Made by a program: the position numbers and the translations under genes. Below are positions 1-12,382 of a stretch of DNA of 64,000 bases, in pieces; position 1 is the stretch's first letter, and every line of letters starts with the position of its first letter. Location of the stretch: contig NC_054703.1 of NCBI RefSeq assembly GCF_016097555.1, forward strand, positions 13,993,012 to 14,057,011, in the 5' to 3' direction. The stretch comes from Gigantopelta aegis (Eukaryota > Mollusca > Gastropoda > Neomphalida > Peltospiridae). Under the pieces are notes generated by a model, which saw nothing but the letters and a program-made list of their open reading frames with translations, had not been told where the DNA came from and made no database searches.

Positions 1-718
1 TGTTTGACAAGTCTATCCACCGACGACGTCTTCACCATCACCATGGCCCCGGCCTCCAGATGGTAGACAGCGCCAATGTAGGATGTCGCGAAGGCGGGCT
101 TTCCTCGTCTGATTTTACACGTCGACTGGGGGTTGGACGACAGCTGTTGGACTTTAGACCTTCGTGTCGTGGGGACGCGTTTGTACAGGTAATGACAAAG
201 TCTGGCGAAATCGAGTTCCTTAGTCTGGTTACCGGAAAACACGACATTGCTGTAGATGAAATAGTTCCCTTCTTTCTCCACCCGAATCCCTTCCTCAACG
301 ACAGTGAGTCCGTCTTTCACAAACGATCTCTTCCCATTTGATTTCCACCGGAGAGCTGAGATATATTTATCTGGAAAAAAAACACCCAGTATTATTAAAT
401 ATTAAATTATATATTTAGGAGATTTCAGGAAATTCTACATAATACGCAAAATAAATGAAGTTAAGCGTTTTATTTGATAACTTTACCGCTGTATGGAGTA
501 GAAGATCCATGCGCATTGACCACCTTGTTGCCTGTATTTCGTTTGTTTACGTTGTACATAACTAAAGTCCGAACCAAAATGTTAACAACTACGAAACATT
601 GCTCTCTTACCTTTATTTTTTGTTAGATTGTACCCACATTTTTTCCAGACAGAAATCTTGAAAAAAACACCATTACAATGACACAGATTCCACATACTAG
701 ATCATAACCATGACACCT

Positions 719-1066
719 ATATCGACTTCGCTGAGATCGCATAGGGCAAAAATCATGTAATTTTGTGCCGGCTGCCATTTTGACTTTTTATGGAATATTC
801 TCCAAGAGGGGTGAAAGGATATGACTTAATCTAACAACGACATAACATGTTATGATATAAAACAAAAACAAAAGCAAAAGCAAATTTTATTATTAATTTT
901 TTTTTATAATACCACTAGAGATCATTCATTTTATATTAATTATGTCACATACTTTGGAGGCTTTCACCCCTCTTGAAGAGTATTCCATAATAATTTTTTT
1001 TTTAAATGGCAGACGGCAGAAAATTGCATGTATTTTTCCCTATGCTATCTCAGCGAAGTCGATACT
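719..1066. repeat. Foldback repeat in TNF intron 3, unit 1
   Basis: Two arms of about 100 bp are inverted copies: one near 719-825 (begins ATCGACTTCGCTGAGAT) and one near 955-1066. A T/A-rich spacer of ~125 bp separates them. The same structure is at about 11579-11934 and 31874-32191, so it predates the triplication. The small open frames here (such as 942-1145) come from this repeat and are not genes. Confidence 0.6.
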
Positions 1067-1153
1067 GGCGACATCGTTGCAGACTTTAATTATTCCAGCT
1101 TTTTATACAGAATGTAACAAGAATGTTGTTGTGACAACAGTCTGAAAGCGACC

Positions 1154-1278
1154 TAGTTCATCAAGATAAACGTCTCCGGCACGATATTTATTATTGTGAT
1201 GTTTATTGCTGTGCCGTAACATCCAATAAATGTCAAAATGTTAAAAAACGGACCGGAGATGTTTACCTTGGTGAACTA
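1154..1278. mobile_element. Mutator-like MITE (TAGTTCATCAAG termini), unit 1
   Basis: Short non-coding element with inverted ends TAGTTCATCAAGATAAAC and its degenerate mate ending CTTGGTGAACTA. It is flanked by a perfect 9-bp direct repeat AAAGCGACC (1145-1153 and 1279-1287). A 9-10 bp target duplication is the hallmark of Mutator-like elements. It lies in intron 3 of the TNF gene. Confidence 0.7.
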
Positions 1279-1384
1279 AAAGCGACCGAGACTACGTTGT
1301 ATTTGTTTTAAATCTCACCTTTGTCATACTGCGCATCAGGGTCCATCTGCAGATGAGCAGCGGGTTTCTGTTGAGTTTTGTCTT

Positions 1385-1560
1385 CGTTTACAACAACAGC
1401 AACTTTCCTTACCCTCTGGAGATGGTAATCTGAAATAACATTACGAACTAAGTGCAATACGTGGTCTATAATACGTTTACAACAACAGCAACTTCCCTCA
1501 CCCTCTGGAGATGGTAGTCTGAAATAATTTGAACGTAACTTAATCCGTGGTCAAAATACA
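1385..1560 (-). repeat. 89-bp duplication of the TNF exon 3 acceptor region, two units
   Basis: An 89-bp unit starting CGTTTACAACA covers the first ~45 nt of exon 3 and its splice acceptor. It occurs twice here (1385 and 1474), four times in unit 2 and once in unit 3. The extra unit lies upstream of exon 3 in transcript order. Confidence 0.6.
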
Positions 1561-1620
1561 TTTTGTAAAATAACAACACCTAACACACTCTGTCTCTCTA
1601 TTTACTCTTACCCCACCCCC

Positions 1621-1850
1621 ACCCCCATATATGTCTATGTATGTATGTGTCTGTTTGTATGCCCGTGTATATATGTTTGTATGTCTGTGTGTATGTATGT
1701 GTATGTATGTATGTATCTCTGTGTGTATGTGTGTGTCATGTGCATGTGCATGTATGTATAGCTCTCTCTGTGTGTGTGCATGTGCGCATCTTTGAAATTG
1801 TGTGTGTGCGTGAATGTATGTGTGCGTACGTGCGTGCGCGCGAACTTGAT
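1621..1850. repeat. TG/TATG-rich microsatellite, TNF intron 2, unit 1
   Basis: Compound microsatellite of TGTATG, TGTG and TGCG units next to exon 2. It is homologous to 12790-13045 and, inverted, to 31170-31425. Open frames in it are artefacts of the repeat. Confidence 0.9.
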
Positions 1851-2754
1851 AGAACGTACCATTTCTGATATCTATCTTTCATAATTTTGGTCCCGTTGCT
1901 GAAAAATAATGATTAAAATAAATATATAAACCGTCATCTAGTATGGGACCCCCGGTTCGAAATACATATTACACCAAACGTTTTCCTCATGACGTGGGGA
2001 AAAAACCCCCCATGAAGGTCAAAAAAACGACACCTCATCAGATTTATTACTAATGTGGTTTGTTTAAAACCTAATAACTGTGACGTTTGTTCTAATGTGT
2101 CTTTTGAATCTGTGGCAAAAACTCTTTATGATTTTGGCATAGACAAGATTAATTAAAATAACGCACAACACAACACATTTGCTAGAACCTTATAAAATGT
2201 TACTTGCAAACAACAGCAAATGCTCCCTACGTTTAACTACAACGAAATACACTGTTTTACTTTCCTAAGTATAGGTTAGAAGGCATTAAGACGTTTCTTC
2301 AGACAAAGAAGAGGCTGAGCCGTTCTTATTTCTGAAGAAACGTCTTAAAGGGACAGGACCCTAGTTTCACACCCGTGAAATTAAAATTAACACTAAGTTT
2401 AGTTAACCTACAAACCTGTAACACATTTGGATACAGTTTACAATTGAGAACCATGGAGAAAATGAGTTTGTAGCTTTGAAATGGTGAATACCATCTAAAA
2501 AAGACTAAATCCTGGGACTCCATAACTATTACATCTCCAGAAGCACGTGCTCCTACGTTTTAAAAATACAAAGGACTTTTTGTGATATTAAAAACACCCA
2601 GGATTGACCAAAAACCCTTCGATGTACGGAAATTGATAACCTAACCCATAAAATCTAAGTAAAGTATCACAAAACAAAAACGGCTATAATAGTCAAAAAT
2701 ATGCCTTAGTGTTTAAAAACTAGGGTAGGTCCTTTAAGCCTTCTAACCGATTTA

Positions 2755-3006
2755 GACGGCATTTCGTAGGTTCATTACTTGATGGGGCGGGGCAAGCGTC
2801 CATTGCGTGTTCGCGCCAATTGTTTTTGACGTCATCGTACAGCTATTGACGATGATATCTGGCGAATTAGGTCGATGATGTAATTTTGGTCACGTAACTT
2901 GTCTATAAGACGGCTTTTGGGGTGTCTTCGCGATTCACGACGATCAAAATGCTGATATCCCGATTGGTTGAATTGGATAGAAATCGAGGAAATGCCGTCT
3001 AATTTC
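2755..3006. repeat. Inverted-repeat element in TNF intron 1, unit 1
   Basis: Ends are inverted versions of each other (GATTTAGACGGCATTTCG near 2751 and GGAAATGCCGTCTAATTTCG near 2989). A related hairpin lies at 2284-2345. The tract is present in all three units (about 13880-14125 and 29800-30040), so it is a pre-duplication MITE-like insertion. It contains no coding sequence. Confidence 0.5.
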
Positions 3007-4082
3007 GTAATGATTTAATTTGAAATTTCTATTATTCATGATCTAAACTGAATTTTATTGGCTAAATATTACGAACGATAATAATAATTAGAAGAAGAAG
3101 AACAATGTTAACAAGAAGAAGAATATGAACAAAAAGATGAAGAAGAGAAAACCACAGAAGAATTAAACGTGAACGGACTTCAGACTTCAGACTGTAAAAG
3201 CATTCATCACTGGGTTGTTTTTTTGTTTGGTTTTTTAAAACAGCCGAGTCGCATGATTCCTTTTAATGATGTAAGAAGTTTGTAAGATAATTGTCCATAT
3301 GGATTGTCGAATTACAGACTTACTACTAGTATGTATTACTACACAATTCACTTCCGGGTGAGAATTCATTCATCACGGTCCATTATAGTTCCTAAATATG
3401 ACATATGTTGTGGTTCACATATTCATTTCTAGTAATTGAACAACAATTTAAAAAAAATGTTTTTTTCAATGGTAAGCCTTCAGGCTGGATTTTGCCCATG
3501 TTATTTTGTAACATTTTGCATTGACCTTTTGGGACATGGGTGTATAGCGGAACAGACAGCAGTTGTGAATGGGTTCCAGAACGACCTGTTCGTACCGGTA
3601 TTACAGCCAGATGCGGCCATATAGAAAAACACTGACGGAAATGTTCTCAAGTTTGGAGTGAAAATAAATGCTTACACGTGCACACTACTAAAACATTTAA
3701 ACGAATAGATAACGTATAATATAATTTGTGTAATCAGTCTATGATAGCATACGCCTACCTTTAACATATACTACGAACACGTTCCCCGTCGTCATGGTAA
3801 CAACAATAGAAAGAACCATTGAGGGTTTGGTTGGTTGCAGTGACGTCACAGCACGACTCTCCTGGTATACACGTGGACAGTCTTGTGTGACAGATCTACC
3901 GAGTTACTGAAGATGGTAGAGTGCGGTTTCGTTGTACAGCTGTGATGTTTTATACACACACAGGGACACACAGCATCACAATTTGTAACCATCAGGAAAA
4001 TAGGCCACGACGGACCTAATTGGGAAACATTCTGCGTGTTTGGGCACACAACTGTCAAGAGAATAATTTAGATCCCTGCTAG

Positions 4083-6128
4083 AGAACCACTCTGTAAAAG
4101 ATTATTTAAAAACCAGTAAGATAAGTAAGTAAACTAAGTAAGGAAAATAAGTAAGTCGATAAGTAAGTATATAAGTATGTCGATACGTAAGTATGTATGT
4201 AAGAAATTAAGTAAGGTCCATGCTTTTGTCAAGCGGATTTACAACATTCTAAAAAGGGTAATTTAGTTTACCAAAGGCAAATGGAGCCATATCTCAAAAG
4301 AGGGGCAAGGGAATGTAGACCAACAAGGTTACATAAAAAGGTATCACTGATGAAAAAATTAAAAATAAAATAACAAGCAGCAAGTAGCCATGTACATGCA
4401 CATAATATATAATTTTTTTTATTTTTTTTGTAGTTTTGATCATAAGAAAGTGAAAAGAAATCGCAAAGCTTTCTTTTGAAAACCAAAAGTGCAAAAGTAG
4501 TTGTGTACATTGTCGTTTTTGGAACTGCGGACAATTTCGTCCTGGTGTGATAAAAAAACTTACGGAAATTAGCGAGTTGAATCATTTTTAAATTAATATG
4601 ACGGAAATTTGGCACCATGTTTTATAATTCTTGAATAAGTTAACCGTCTTTACTTTTTTTTTTGGAATTTTCACAACTGGGACGAAAACATACTTAACAT
4701 ATTTATTTCTCTCGTCGGTCTAATCACTGAAGTCCAGTCCCTATTGGGGGTTACAATTTTTACGGGTCACGGATATTTGCGGCACGTGGTCCTGGCAAGA
4801 AACTGCTCTTGTCCGGACCTTTTTAATTCTGGGTACTGATTTTAAGAAACTCGTTGTCGGATTTCGGTGTAACCCGCGCTCTAGCTTGGGCAATATGTTT
4901 CAGAGTGGAGATAGTATACCTCGGATGTCCTACATGAGGGAAAAGCCACTCCGGGGAACAGGTAAAATCACGGGTAGTTGTCTCCCCTTATTACATATGT
5001 ATAGGATATTGAACAAACTTCCATTTCGATAAATCATGTTTATATCCAGAGGAAAACATATTTTTACATGCCACGAGCTTTAGCGAGTGGACAATTAAAA
5101 TTATTTCACCTTTTCGTATCAGGTTTATGTCTCTCGTGAAGTAATTTGTTCATTGAAAATTATTTCACGAGGGACATAAACATGATATGGAATGGTAGCG
5201 AGTTTAATATCTATTTATTACCCATAATCGATCTAATTTACATATCACTCGACTCATTTTGTTGACGTTCTCTGTGTAGATTGCAGTGCGTCATCGATCG
5301 CAGTCACGGGAAGTGTTACGTCACACTTGTGTTCAGTGCGGAGCTAGTATCAATTACTTTAATTATGTACCAAGATATTTTTGACCATATGGGTAATAAT
5401 TTATCATCATTCCTGTGTTTCAAGAATACAGTCTCCGTTATAGATAGATTCTGCTTCAATGCTAATGGACTTCACTAGACCATAATATGATTTGGTTTCA
5501 ACAGTGTCATCAAGAGTTATCTCCATTAACACAGCCCTATTGGTATCAGGGTAGTAAATCATAATACACTGTCCACCATACTAACATACATGCAAAACAG
5601 TGGAGAACAAGAATTGTCCTAGCTGGATCAATTTAATTAAAATTAGCCCCACTGGTCTACCAGTAGATCTAACAGCATTGCGTGGACTCCCATGTCCAGG
5701 TGACATTTCATCTATAAATAATAATTTAAATATCGACCAATCACATTTCGCCTTTTATAGCGTTATTCGGGGGCATACAAATTCTAAAAATATCGGGCGA
5801 GACTATTTATGCAATAGGCGAACTCGTTGGTCTATTTCAACATTGAGAAAACAGGGGGGAAAGTGCAGTAATAAACTCTGGATTGTATACTAGTATAAAC
5901 TGATTTTATGGCTATACCATTGCGTTTTTTTTAATTTATTATTTTTTTGTTTTATCTTGAAACGAATTTTATATAAAATTTATATTGAAATTAGTTTCCG
6001 GCATACTTCGTAATTCACCGGAATCATTTCGTATACCCTCGGAATAATCCAGAATGTTTTCAAATTCTTTTCAAATCACTGACATGATTTTGCAAATAAG
6101 GTTTTGATTGGTCTTTTGTATTTAATAA
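4083..6128. other. 5' flank of TNF copy A, no gene seen
   Basis: Holds the tetranucleotide tract AAGTAAGTA (4110-4215), AT-rich sequence, and a pair of inverted stretches near 5070-5195 built around TTATTTCACGAGGGACATA. The end of the tract (about 5950-6125) recurs inverted at about 33735-33895. No promoter element could be identified with confidence. Confidence 0.5.
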
Positions 6129-6129
6129 T

Positions 6130-9100
6130 ATGGCAGCCAGGTGTGAGTGGGGCGTTCTTGATGATTCGGGTAGCGATCACCTTCCTATTAAAATTACTTA
6201 TACTAATGTTAAAAAGAAAATAGAAATGGAATATGAATAAAGCTGACTGGCCCAAGTTTAGACACGTGTGGTTTGTTGGATAAGCAGATTAAGGATTAAG
6301 ATGTAAATAAGTTTTATGATAATTTAGTTAAAGCTATAATTGATATAGCAGACAAAACAATTCCAGTTTTTAGTAAAAGTAATAAACGTTCTTCCGTACC
6401 CTGGTGGAACGAAGAACTTACTAAACTCAAAATTAATAGAAATAAATGTAGGAAAATTTAAAAAAAGAATAGGACTTTAGAAAAAGAAAAAAAAAATTAA
6501 AGATAGTAAATATAAGCTTAAGCTAAATATTATAAAAATAAGAAACGCCTCATGGCATCAGATCTGTAGTTCGCTAAACCGTGATTCTAATATTAAGGAG
6601 GTATGGTCTAAGATTAAGGGGATTCAGGGGAGGCCATTTAAAAATAATAATATTTTAAAAAAATAGTAAAATCTATCTTAATGATCAACAAAAGGCTAAT
6701 GCCTTGGGAGCAGTTTTTAAAAAAAATTCGCCAATTACTAATTATTCTATAAATTTTCAGACAAGGAAAATAAAAATGGAAAAAAACAGTCCGGTCCCCC
6801 AGGAAATCAATAACCCGGATCCTGATAGACCATATAATGCACCCTTTAAACTCCAGGAATTGCTCAGGGCTTTTGGTAACCGTATAAGCTCAGCTCCAGG
6901 GCCAGATAGGTTTAGTTATTTATTCTTTAAAAATATGCCTACCAAAACTCTTGAGTTGTTCCTGGAACTTTTTAATTTGGTTTGGTAACCCAACCAGGGT
7001 TTCTGCCAGAGGGTAAAATGGGGGTGGGGGTGGGGTCTTACCATTTCCAAAGCTAAAACTAATAGTATAGTTTTTCAAAAACGTGGAAATTTTAAATCAG
7101 CAGGTAATTTGGAATTAAAATTTAAAGATGTGGTAAATAAGCAGGTGCAATCTGTCAGGTTCCTAGGTGTAATCTTTGACCATGCCCTTAGTTTTGGCGA
7201 ACACATAACTGAGGTGTCCGACAATTGTGTCTTTTTTAAAAAATCTATTAAGAATATTGTCTGGCACGTCATGGGGCGCAGATAGAAAAACTCTGCTTAT
7301 GATCTTCGAAGCCTTCATTGTGTCTAGACTCCAATATGGAGCGCTGGCCTTTGGATGTGCTTCCGCAACTCACCTTAAAAAGCTTGATGGAGTGTATGGT
7401 AGGGCCCTCAAGATAATTATTGGGGGTGCTATTTGCGATCCATATGACAGCATAATGGTTGAGCTTGGAGTTTTGCCTTTAACTCTTACAAGAATCAGAC
7501 AGGGATTCAGATATTTAATTAAAGTCAGGAATCTCGTGCCATAAAGTTAATACTGTCAGGGATAAGGGCATATCCATCATTTCTTATTTAAATAAATTCG
7601 CTACTGATTTTGGTGTTGTTAGTCTAACCATGAGCGCGGCCAATGGTAAGTTGAAGATGCCATGGCGACTTGAACCCCCAGTGGTGAAGTTCCACATTCG
7701 TTGTAACCTATTGAACCCACCTGCTGAGCACAAAAAGGTAATAGACAGTAATCGATATTTGAGTTTTGTACTTTGCCAACTGCTGTTCGGTTGATCGTTT
7801 TAAACTTTAATAGCCTAATTTGTTGTGTGGCTGCTATGTACTTATTTAACAATATTAACTATAAATGATATTATTATAATAAATGTTGGGTTGTTGCATA
7901 ACTGGCATCGTGGAATATCTATTTTACTCACCATATTTAACTTGTTTACTGGTATTGATGGTCATTTTTGACAAGTTGTCTACACAGGTAGCCATTTTGT
8001 CTGGGAAAGTGGGTTTTCCCCAGTTTTATTTTCCTCCCTCGTCCGTCGCTCGAGTAAAGCCTACCGCACACGAGAGCTATCAGCTGAGCAAACAGTCTCA
8101 AGTAACCTTTTGCTCAGCTGTTAGCTCTCGTCTGCGGTAGGCTTAACGCGCCTGGCGGGTTTAATCGACGGCTTTTAATTGGACCGGTTTTTAATATTTT
8201 TAATAATTGTATATAAATTGGTTAATAAATTATTGACTATATCTTTTGATTATAATTTTGTTTTATCGCGTTTATATGTGTGTTGTATGAATGTTGGGTG
8301 AATGTGTCAGCTTCAGGTAAGTAGAGAGGGGGGGGGGGGGGGGGGGGGGGGGGTATTACCTGGCAGTAATGTACTCCCCGCTCACCGGCTATACCATTTA
8401 GTGTACATAACGGTATAATTTCTATTGGTGTTATTGTTTTTAAAAACCATGTATACATGTTTACAAGCGTGCTCGTTTTTTAAATGTTTCATATTTTTTA
8501 ATCATTTATTTTTATCCATTTATATAATAAAAATAATAATTTAATGGGTCGGTGCGCTGCACCCATGCCGTCTGGAGAGCCCTGACAGTCTTCTCTTGCC
8601 TCGTGCCCTCCCTGCGGTTTTTAAATATTAAAGAGTGACAGCGTCTGTTGAATGACATAACGTTATTGTTCCCGTAGGTGACAGCGAGGCTCCTCGATTC
8701 CAAGTGATCAACCAGAGTGCGTTTTCACACCATCGGCCGGCCAGACGCCAAACTTTCCTGAACCTTTCCTCCTTTCAACTACTAAATGAATACTACTATG
8801 CCACTCTCCCAGTGGCCTGTCACTCTACTAATGGCAGCGACGCTAGACTCAATTCTTTTATGAGGGGCACCATGAGTGGAGGGCACTGCGGTTTGACCGA
8901 CCGGGGTTGTTTTGGGTGGGGTATACCACCGGAAATTAGGGGTAGGGCGCCTAGGCGTAGCGGTTTCGGCCGTAGGGAGAGTTAGGTATGTCCGGGGGGG
9001 GGGGGGGGGGGGGCGGCTGGCCACACCAAGGTTACTAATATGAGTGCTGCCCCTCTTATAAATTACCACTAAGTTATTCCTGTGACTGGAACCCTAACCT

Positions 9101-9415
9101 TTCCTACCAACCACATTTTCCCCAACCAGTAGAGGGCTTAAGGTTAAATAATTATATTGAATCTAATTAGACAGCCCAATCAAAAAAGCGCCTAAATTTA
9201 TAAATGTATTAATAAAAGTAGACAGAGTTCTAAATATTAGGATTGCACACAAATTATTAATGTCCCTTGTTTTAGTTTTGGCATTTAAAGTTCAAAATTG
9301 TTCTATATTTCTGTCCCGGACCAGATCACTGGCTATCCAGAGATCGGACCCGGGACAGACACGCTCGAAACTCTGGTGGTATATGAGCATGTAAATAAAT
9401 ATTGGTAATGGTAAT
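6130..9415 (+). mobile_element. I/Nimb-like LINE, copy 1, rearranged
   Basis: Fragments of the LINE that is nearly complete at 38106-43727, in order: end of the endonuclease and start of reverse transcriptase (6130-6985), end of reverse transcriptase (7040-7545; residues FEAFIVSRLQYG), start of RNase H (7560-7700), its last codons, and a long 3' UTR to 9415. The 3' end matches that of the 38-kb copy (ATGTAAATAAATATTGG) and is followed by a (GGTAAT)n tail. Large internal deletions and stops make it non-functional. A GGTTTCTGCCAGAGG repeat end lies at ~6998. Long G runs occur at 8330 and 8994. Confidence 0.85.
8059..8142. repeat. 84-bp palindrome (foldback) in LINE 3' UTR, copy 1
   Basis: Near-perfect inverted repeat with arms starting GCCTACCGCACACGAGAGC and a short loop. 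The same 84-bp structure is at 24547-24630, and half of it is at 18416-18475. The 38-kb LINE lacks it at the equivalent place, so it marks a subfamily or an insertion before the duplication. Confidence 0.75.
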
Positions 9416-9582
9416 GGTCGAATGAAAGGTCCACTGGACATGATCTCCAATGGGCTGCTGTTAGATCCACATGTAATAGTGGAGCTAATTTTAATTAGAT
9501 TGTGGATAAATCACATGCATATTAATAATAACCAGTTCATATTTTGTACTTCAAAGGTATCTGAACTACATGTAGGTTTAGA

Positions 9583-9867
9583 TTTTTTTTATTTCGACTT
9601 ATTTTCGCGCTTATATCCAATTAAGTTTCAAGCACGCTGTCCTGGGCACACACCTCAGCTATCTGGACTGTCTATCCAGGACAGTGAGTTAGTTGTTAGT
9701 TGGTTAGTGAGAGAGAAGAGGATGTAGTGGCCTTACACCTACCCATTGAACTCTTAAGAACTCGCTCTGGGTTGGAGCCGGTACCGAGCTGCTAACCCTG
9801 TGCCTACCAACCTGTAGTCCGATGGCTTAACCACTGCGTCACCGAAGCCGGTGAAAGGAAACAAATG
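9583..9867 (-). mobile_element. tRNA-derived SINE, copy 1
   Basis: On the minus strand it starts ACCGGCTTCGGTGACGCAGT, giving an A-box-like segment, then a B-box-like GGTTAGCAGCTCGG. These are Pol III promoter features of tRNA-derived SINEs. It ends in T/A-rich sequence near 9583. The same family is at 24651-24927, 34820-35015, 43965-44049 and 54287-54313. It abuts the 81-bp minisatellite exactly as the copy at 54287 does. Confidence 0.75.
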
Positions 9868-10690
9868 AAATGACGGATAAATGGGATTCCTAAAAACAAC
9901 CCACTTTAGGTACATTTTACACCAATATGAATACTCGTAAAGAAACACTGAAAACATGAACCAGGGATTCCTAAAAACAGCCCACTTTAGGTACATTTTA
10001 CACCAATATGAATACTCGTAAAGAAACACTGAAAACATGAACCAGGGATCCCTAAAAAGAGCCCACTTTAGGTACATTATACACCAATATGAATACTCGT
10101 AAAGAAACACTGAAAACATGAACCAGGGATCCCTAAAAAGAGCCCACTTTAGGTACATTATACACCAATATGAATACTCGTAAAGAAACACTGAAAACAT
10201 GAACCAGGGATCCCTAAAAACAGCCCACTTTAGGTACATTATACACAAATATGAATACTCGTAAAGAAACACTGAAAACATGAACCAGGGATTCCTAAAA
10301 ACAGCCCACTTTAGGTACATTATACACCAATATGAATACTCGTAAAGAAACACTGAAAACATGAACCAGGGATTCCTAAAAACAGCCCACTTTAGGTACA
10401 TTTTACACCAATATGAATACTCGTAAAGAAACACTGAAAACATGAACCAGGGATTCCTAAAAACAGCCCACTTTAGGTACATTATACACCAATATGAATA
10501 CTCGTAAAGAAACACTGAAAACATGAACCAGGGATTCCTAAAAACAACCCACTTTAGGTACATTTTACACCAATATGAATACTCGTAAAGAAACACTGAA
10601 AACATGAACCAGGGATTCCTAAAAACAGCCCACTTTAGGTACATTTTACACCAATATGAATACTCGTAAAGAAACACTGAAAACATGAAC
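9868..10690 (-). repeat. 81-bp minisatellite, about 10 units
   Basis: About ten head-to-tail 81-bp units (minus-strand core TTCATGTTTTCAGTGTTTC) with a few substitutions between units. It is the inverted counterpart of the 23-unit array at 52411-54258. Because 81 is a multiple of 3, the array stays open as a 27-aa repeat (WFMFSVFLYEYSYWC and so on) in one frame. I treat it as non-coding satellite DNA. Confidence 0.9.
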
Positions 10691-11267
10691 CAAAGTAATA
10701 AACGTTTTATCTCACCTTTTTCGTCGTCCTACCAGAAAAACAAAGGTAAAAAAAATCAAGTGAATTGTCCAGAAAAAATCACTTCTTCTCAGAAATTGAA
10801 ACAAACTGGACTAATATATGTATACGTCGGCACTACACAGCACGGTTCTGCACAGGACGGTTTGTGGCAAGCTATAGGCCATGTGACGTATATGGGTCAT
10901 AGCAGTCAACGCTACATCATGTAGTACATGTGCCCCCACTTGTGAGCCTTTTTTGTATCACATTAATGTTGCCAAAATCTGATATGGGAGCTTGTAGCTC
11001 GTTGCTTGTTGTTTAGGCAGAGTTTATGGACCAAATCTAAGTATATAGAATACTAGACCTCCCTGTGTAGGAACGTCCTGTACAGAGCCGTCACTACTAC
11101 CGGTATATATATTTTTGTAATGCTCACACACGCACACGTTATATGTATATTATCCAAAATATACATATATTTTCTTTGTTATAACGGACTCCCTCCTCAT
11201 ATCTCAGTACACGTGCAGACAATGGCCCTTGAATGCTTAGGTGCGCCGATACACCGGACAGCACTGT
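10691..11267. other. Unique flank of minisatellite array 1, no gene seen
   Basis: 10691-10930 is the inverted homologue of 52150-52410, so the array and its flank were duplicated as one block. 10930-11267 is AT-rich with no recognised feature. Unit 2 homology begins abruptly near 11268. Confidence 0.55.
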
Positions 11268-12152
11268 ATATATTTAGGGGATTTCAGGAAATTCTATATA
11301 ATACGCAAAATAAATGAAGTGAAGCGTTTTATTTGATAACTTTACCGCTGTACGGAGTAGTAGATCCATGCGCACTGACCACCTTGTTACCTGTATTTCG
11401 TTTGTTTACGTTGTACATGACTAAAGTCCGAACCAAAATGTTAACAACTATGAAAAATTGCTCTCCTACCTTTATGTTTTTGTTAGATTTTACCAACATT
11501 TTGTCCAGACAGAAATCTTAAAAAAAAACCCCGTGACAATGACACAGATTCCACATACTAGAACATAACATATCACCTATATCGAGTTCGCTGAGATCGC
11601 ATAGGGCAAAAAACATGTAATTTTGTGCCGGCTGCCATTTTGATTTTTTATGGAATATTCTCCAAGAGGGGTGAAAGGATATGACTTATCTAACAACGTC
11701 ATAACATGTTATGATATAAAAGCAAACGTGATGACGTCATATTAATTTTATTATTATTATTATTATTATTTTTTTTTTAATAATACCACTAGACATCATT
11801 CATTTTATATTAATTATGTCAGATACTTTGGAGGCTTTCACCCCTCTTGAAAAGTATTCCATTAAAATAAAAAATGGCAGACTGCAGAAAACTGCATGTA
11901 TTTTGCCCTATGCTATCTCAGCGAAGTCGACACTGGCGACATCGTTACAGTCTCATATGTGGAATCTGTGTCACTGTAATGGGTTTTTTTACATCTTGTG
12001 TCTGGAGAAAATTTGGGGGAAATGTAACGGTCATTAAAGGTAGGAGAGTAATTTATTGTAGTTGTTAATAATTTGGTTCGGACTTTAATTATTGCAGCTT
12101 TTTATACAGAATGTAACAAGAATGTTGTTGTGACAACAGTCTGAAAGCAACA

Positions 12153-12276
12153 TAGTTCATCAAGATAAACGTCTCCGGCACGATATTATTACTGTGATGT
12201 TTATTGCTGTGCCGTAACATCCAATATATGTCAAAATGTTAAAAAACGGACCGGAGATGTTTACCTTGGTGAACTA
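12153..12276. mobile_element. Mutator-like MITE, unit 2 copy
   Basis: Same element and position as 1154-1278, in intron 3. The termini are TAGTTCATCAAGATAAAC and CTTGGTGAACTA. The left flanking repeat has drifted (AAAGCAACA); the right one is intact (AAAGCGACC). Confidence 0.68.
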
Positions 12277-12382
12277 AAAGCGACCGAGACTACGTTGTAT
12301 TTGTTTTAAATCTCACCTTTGTCATACTGCGCATCAGGGTCCATCTGCAGATGAGCAGCGGGTTTCTGTTGAGTTTTGTCTT

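Larger units (their letters stand above)
1..4030 (-). pseudogene. TNF-superfamily ligand, copy A (decayed, 3' end cut by window)
   Basis: Minus-strand copy of the four-exon gene that is intact at 28454-32954. Exons by comparison: exon 1 3759-4030, exon 2 1860-1898, exon 3 1319-1429, exon 4 370 down to the window edge. Exon 4 is open and encodes the TNF-homology core up to residues VKTSSVDRLVK. Exon 3 is open and keeps the KPAAHL start of the TNF domain. Exon 1 is 272 nt against 261 in the intact copy and exon 2 is 39 nt against 37, so both shift frame, and the start codon is followed within a few codons by a stop. I infer a pseudogene. A noisy assembly could mimic this, because the whole of unit 1 shows many single-base indels against the other units. 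Confidence 0.72.
1..8230 (-). repeat. Segmental duplication unit 1 (TNF gene plus LINE 3' portion)
   Basis: The tract from the TNF-ligand exons through their 5' flank to a plus-strand LINE fragment and its 84-bp palindrome recurs at 11268-18475 in the same orientation and at 24480-32960 inverted. All introns align between units, including a Mutator-like MITE, a foldback repeat and TG-rich microsatellites. This unit carries about 300 bp of TNF 5' flank (about 5580-5900) that is missing from unit 2. Confidence 0.8.

Noticed and set aside
942-1145. 67-codon frame, similar to 11816-12037
   Set aside because: Lies in a foldback repeat in intron 3. Not conserved in frame between units.
9754-10686. 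310-codon open frame over the minisatellite
   Set aside because: Unit length of 81 bp keeps any open frame open. No known domain, start context or splice evidence.
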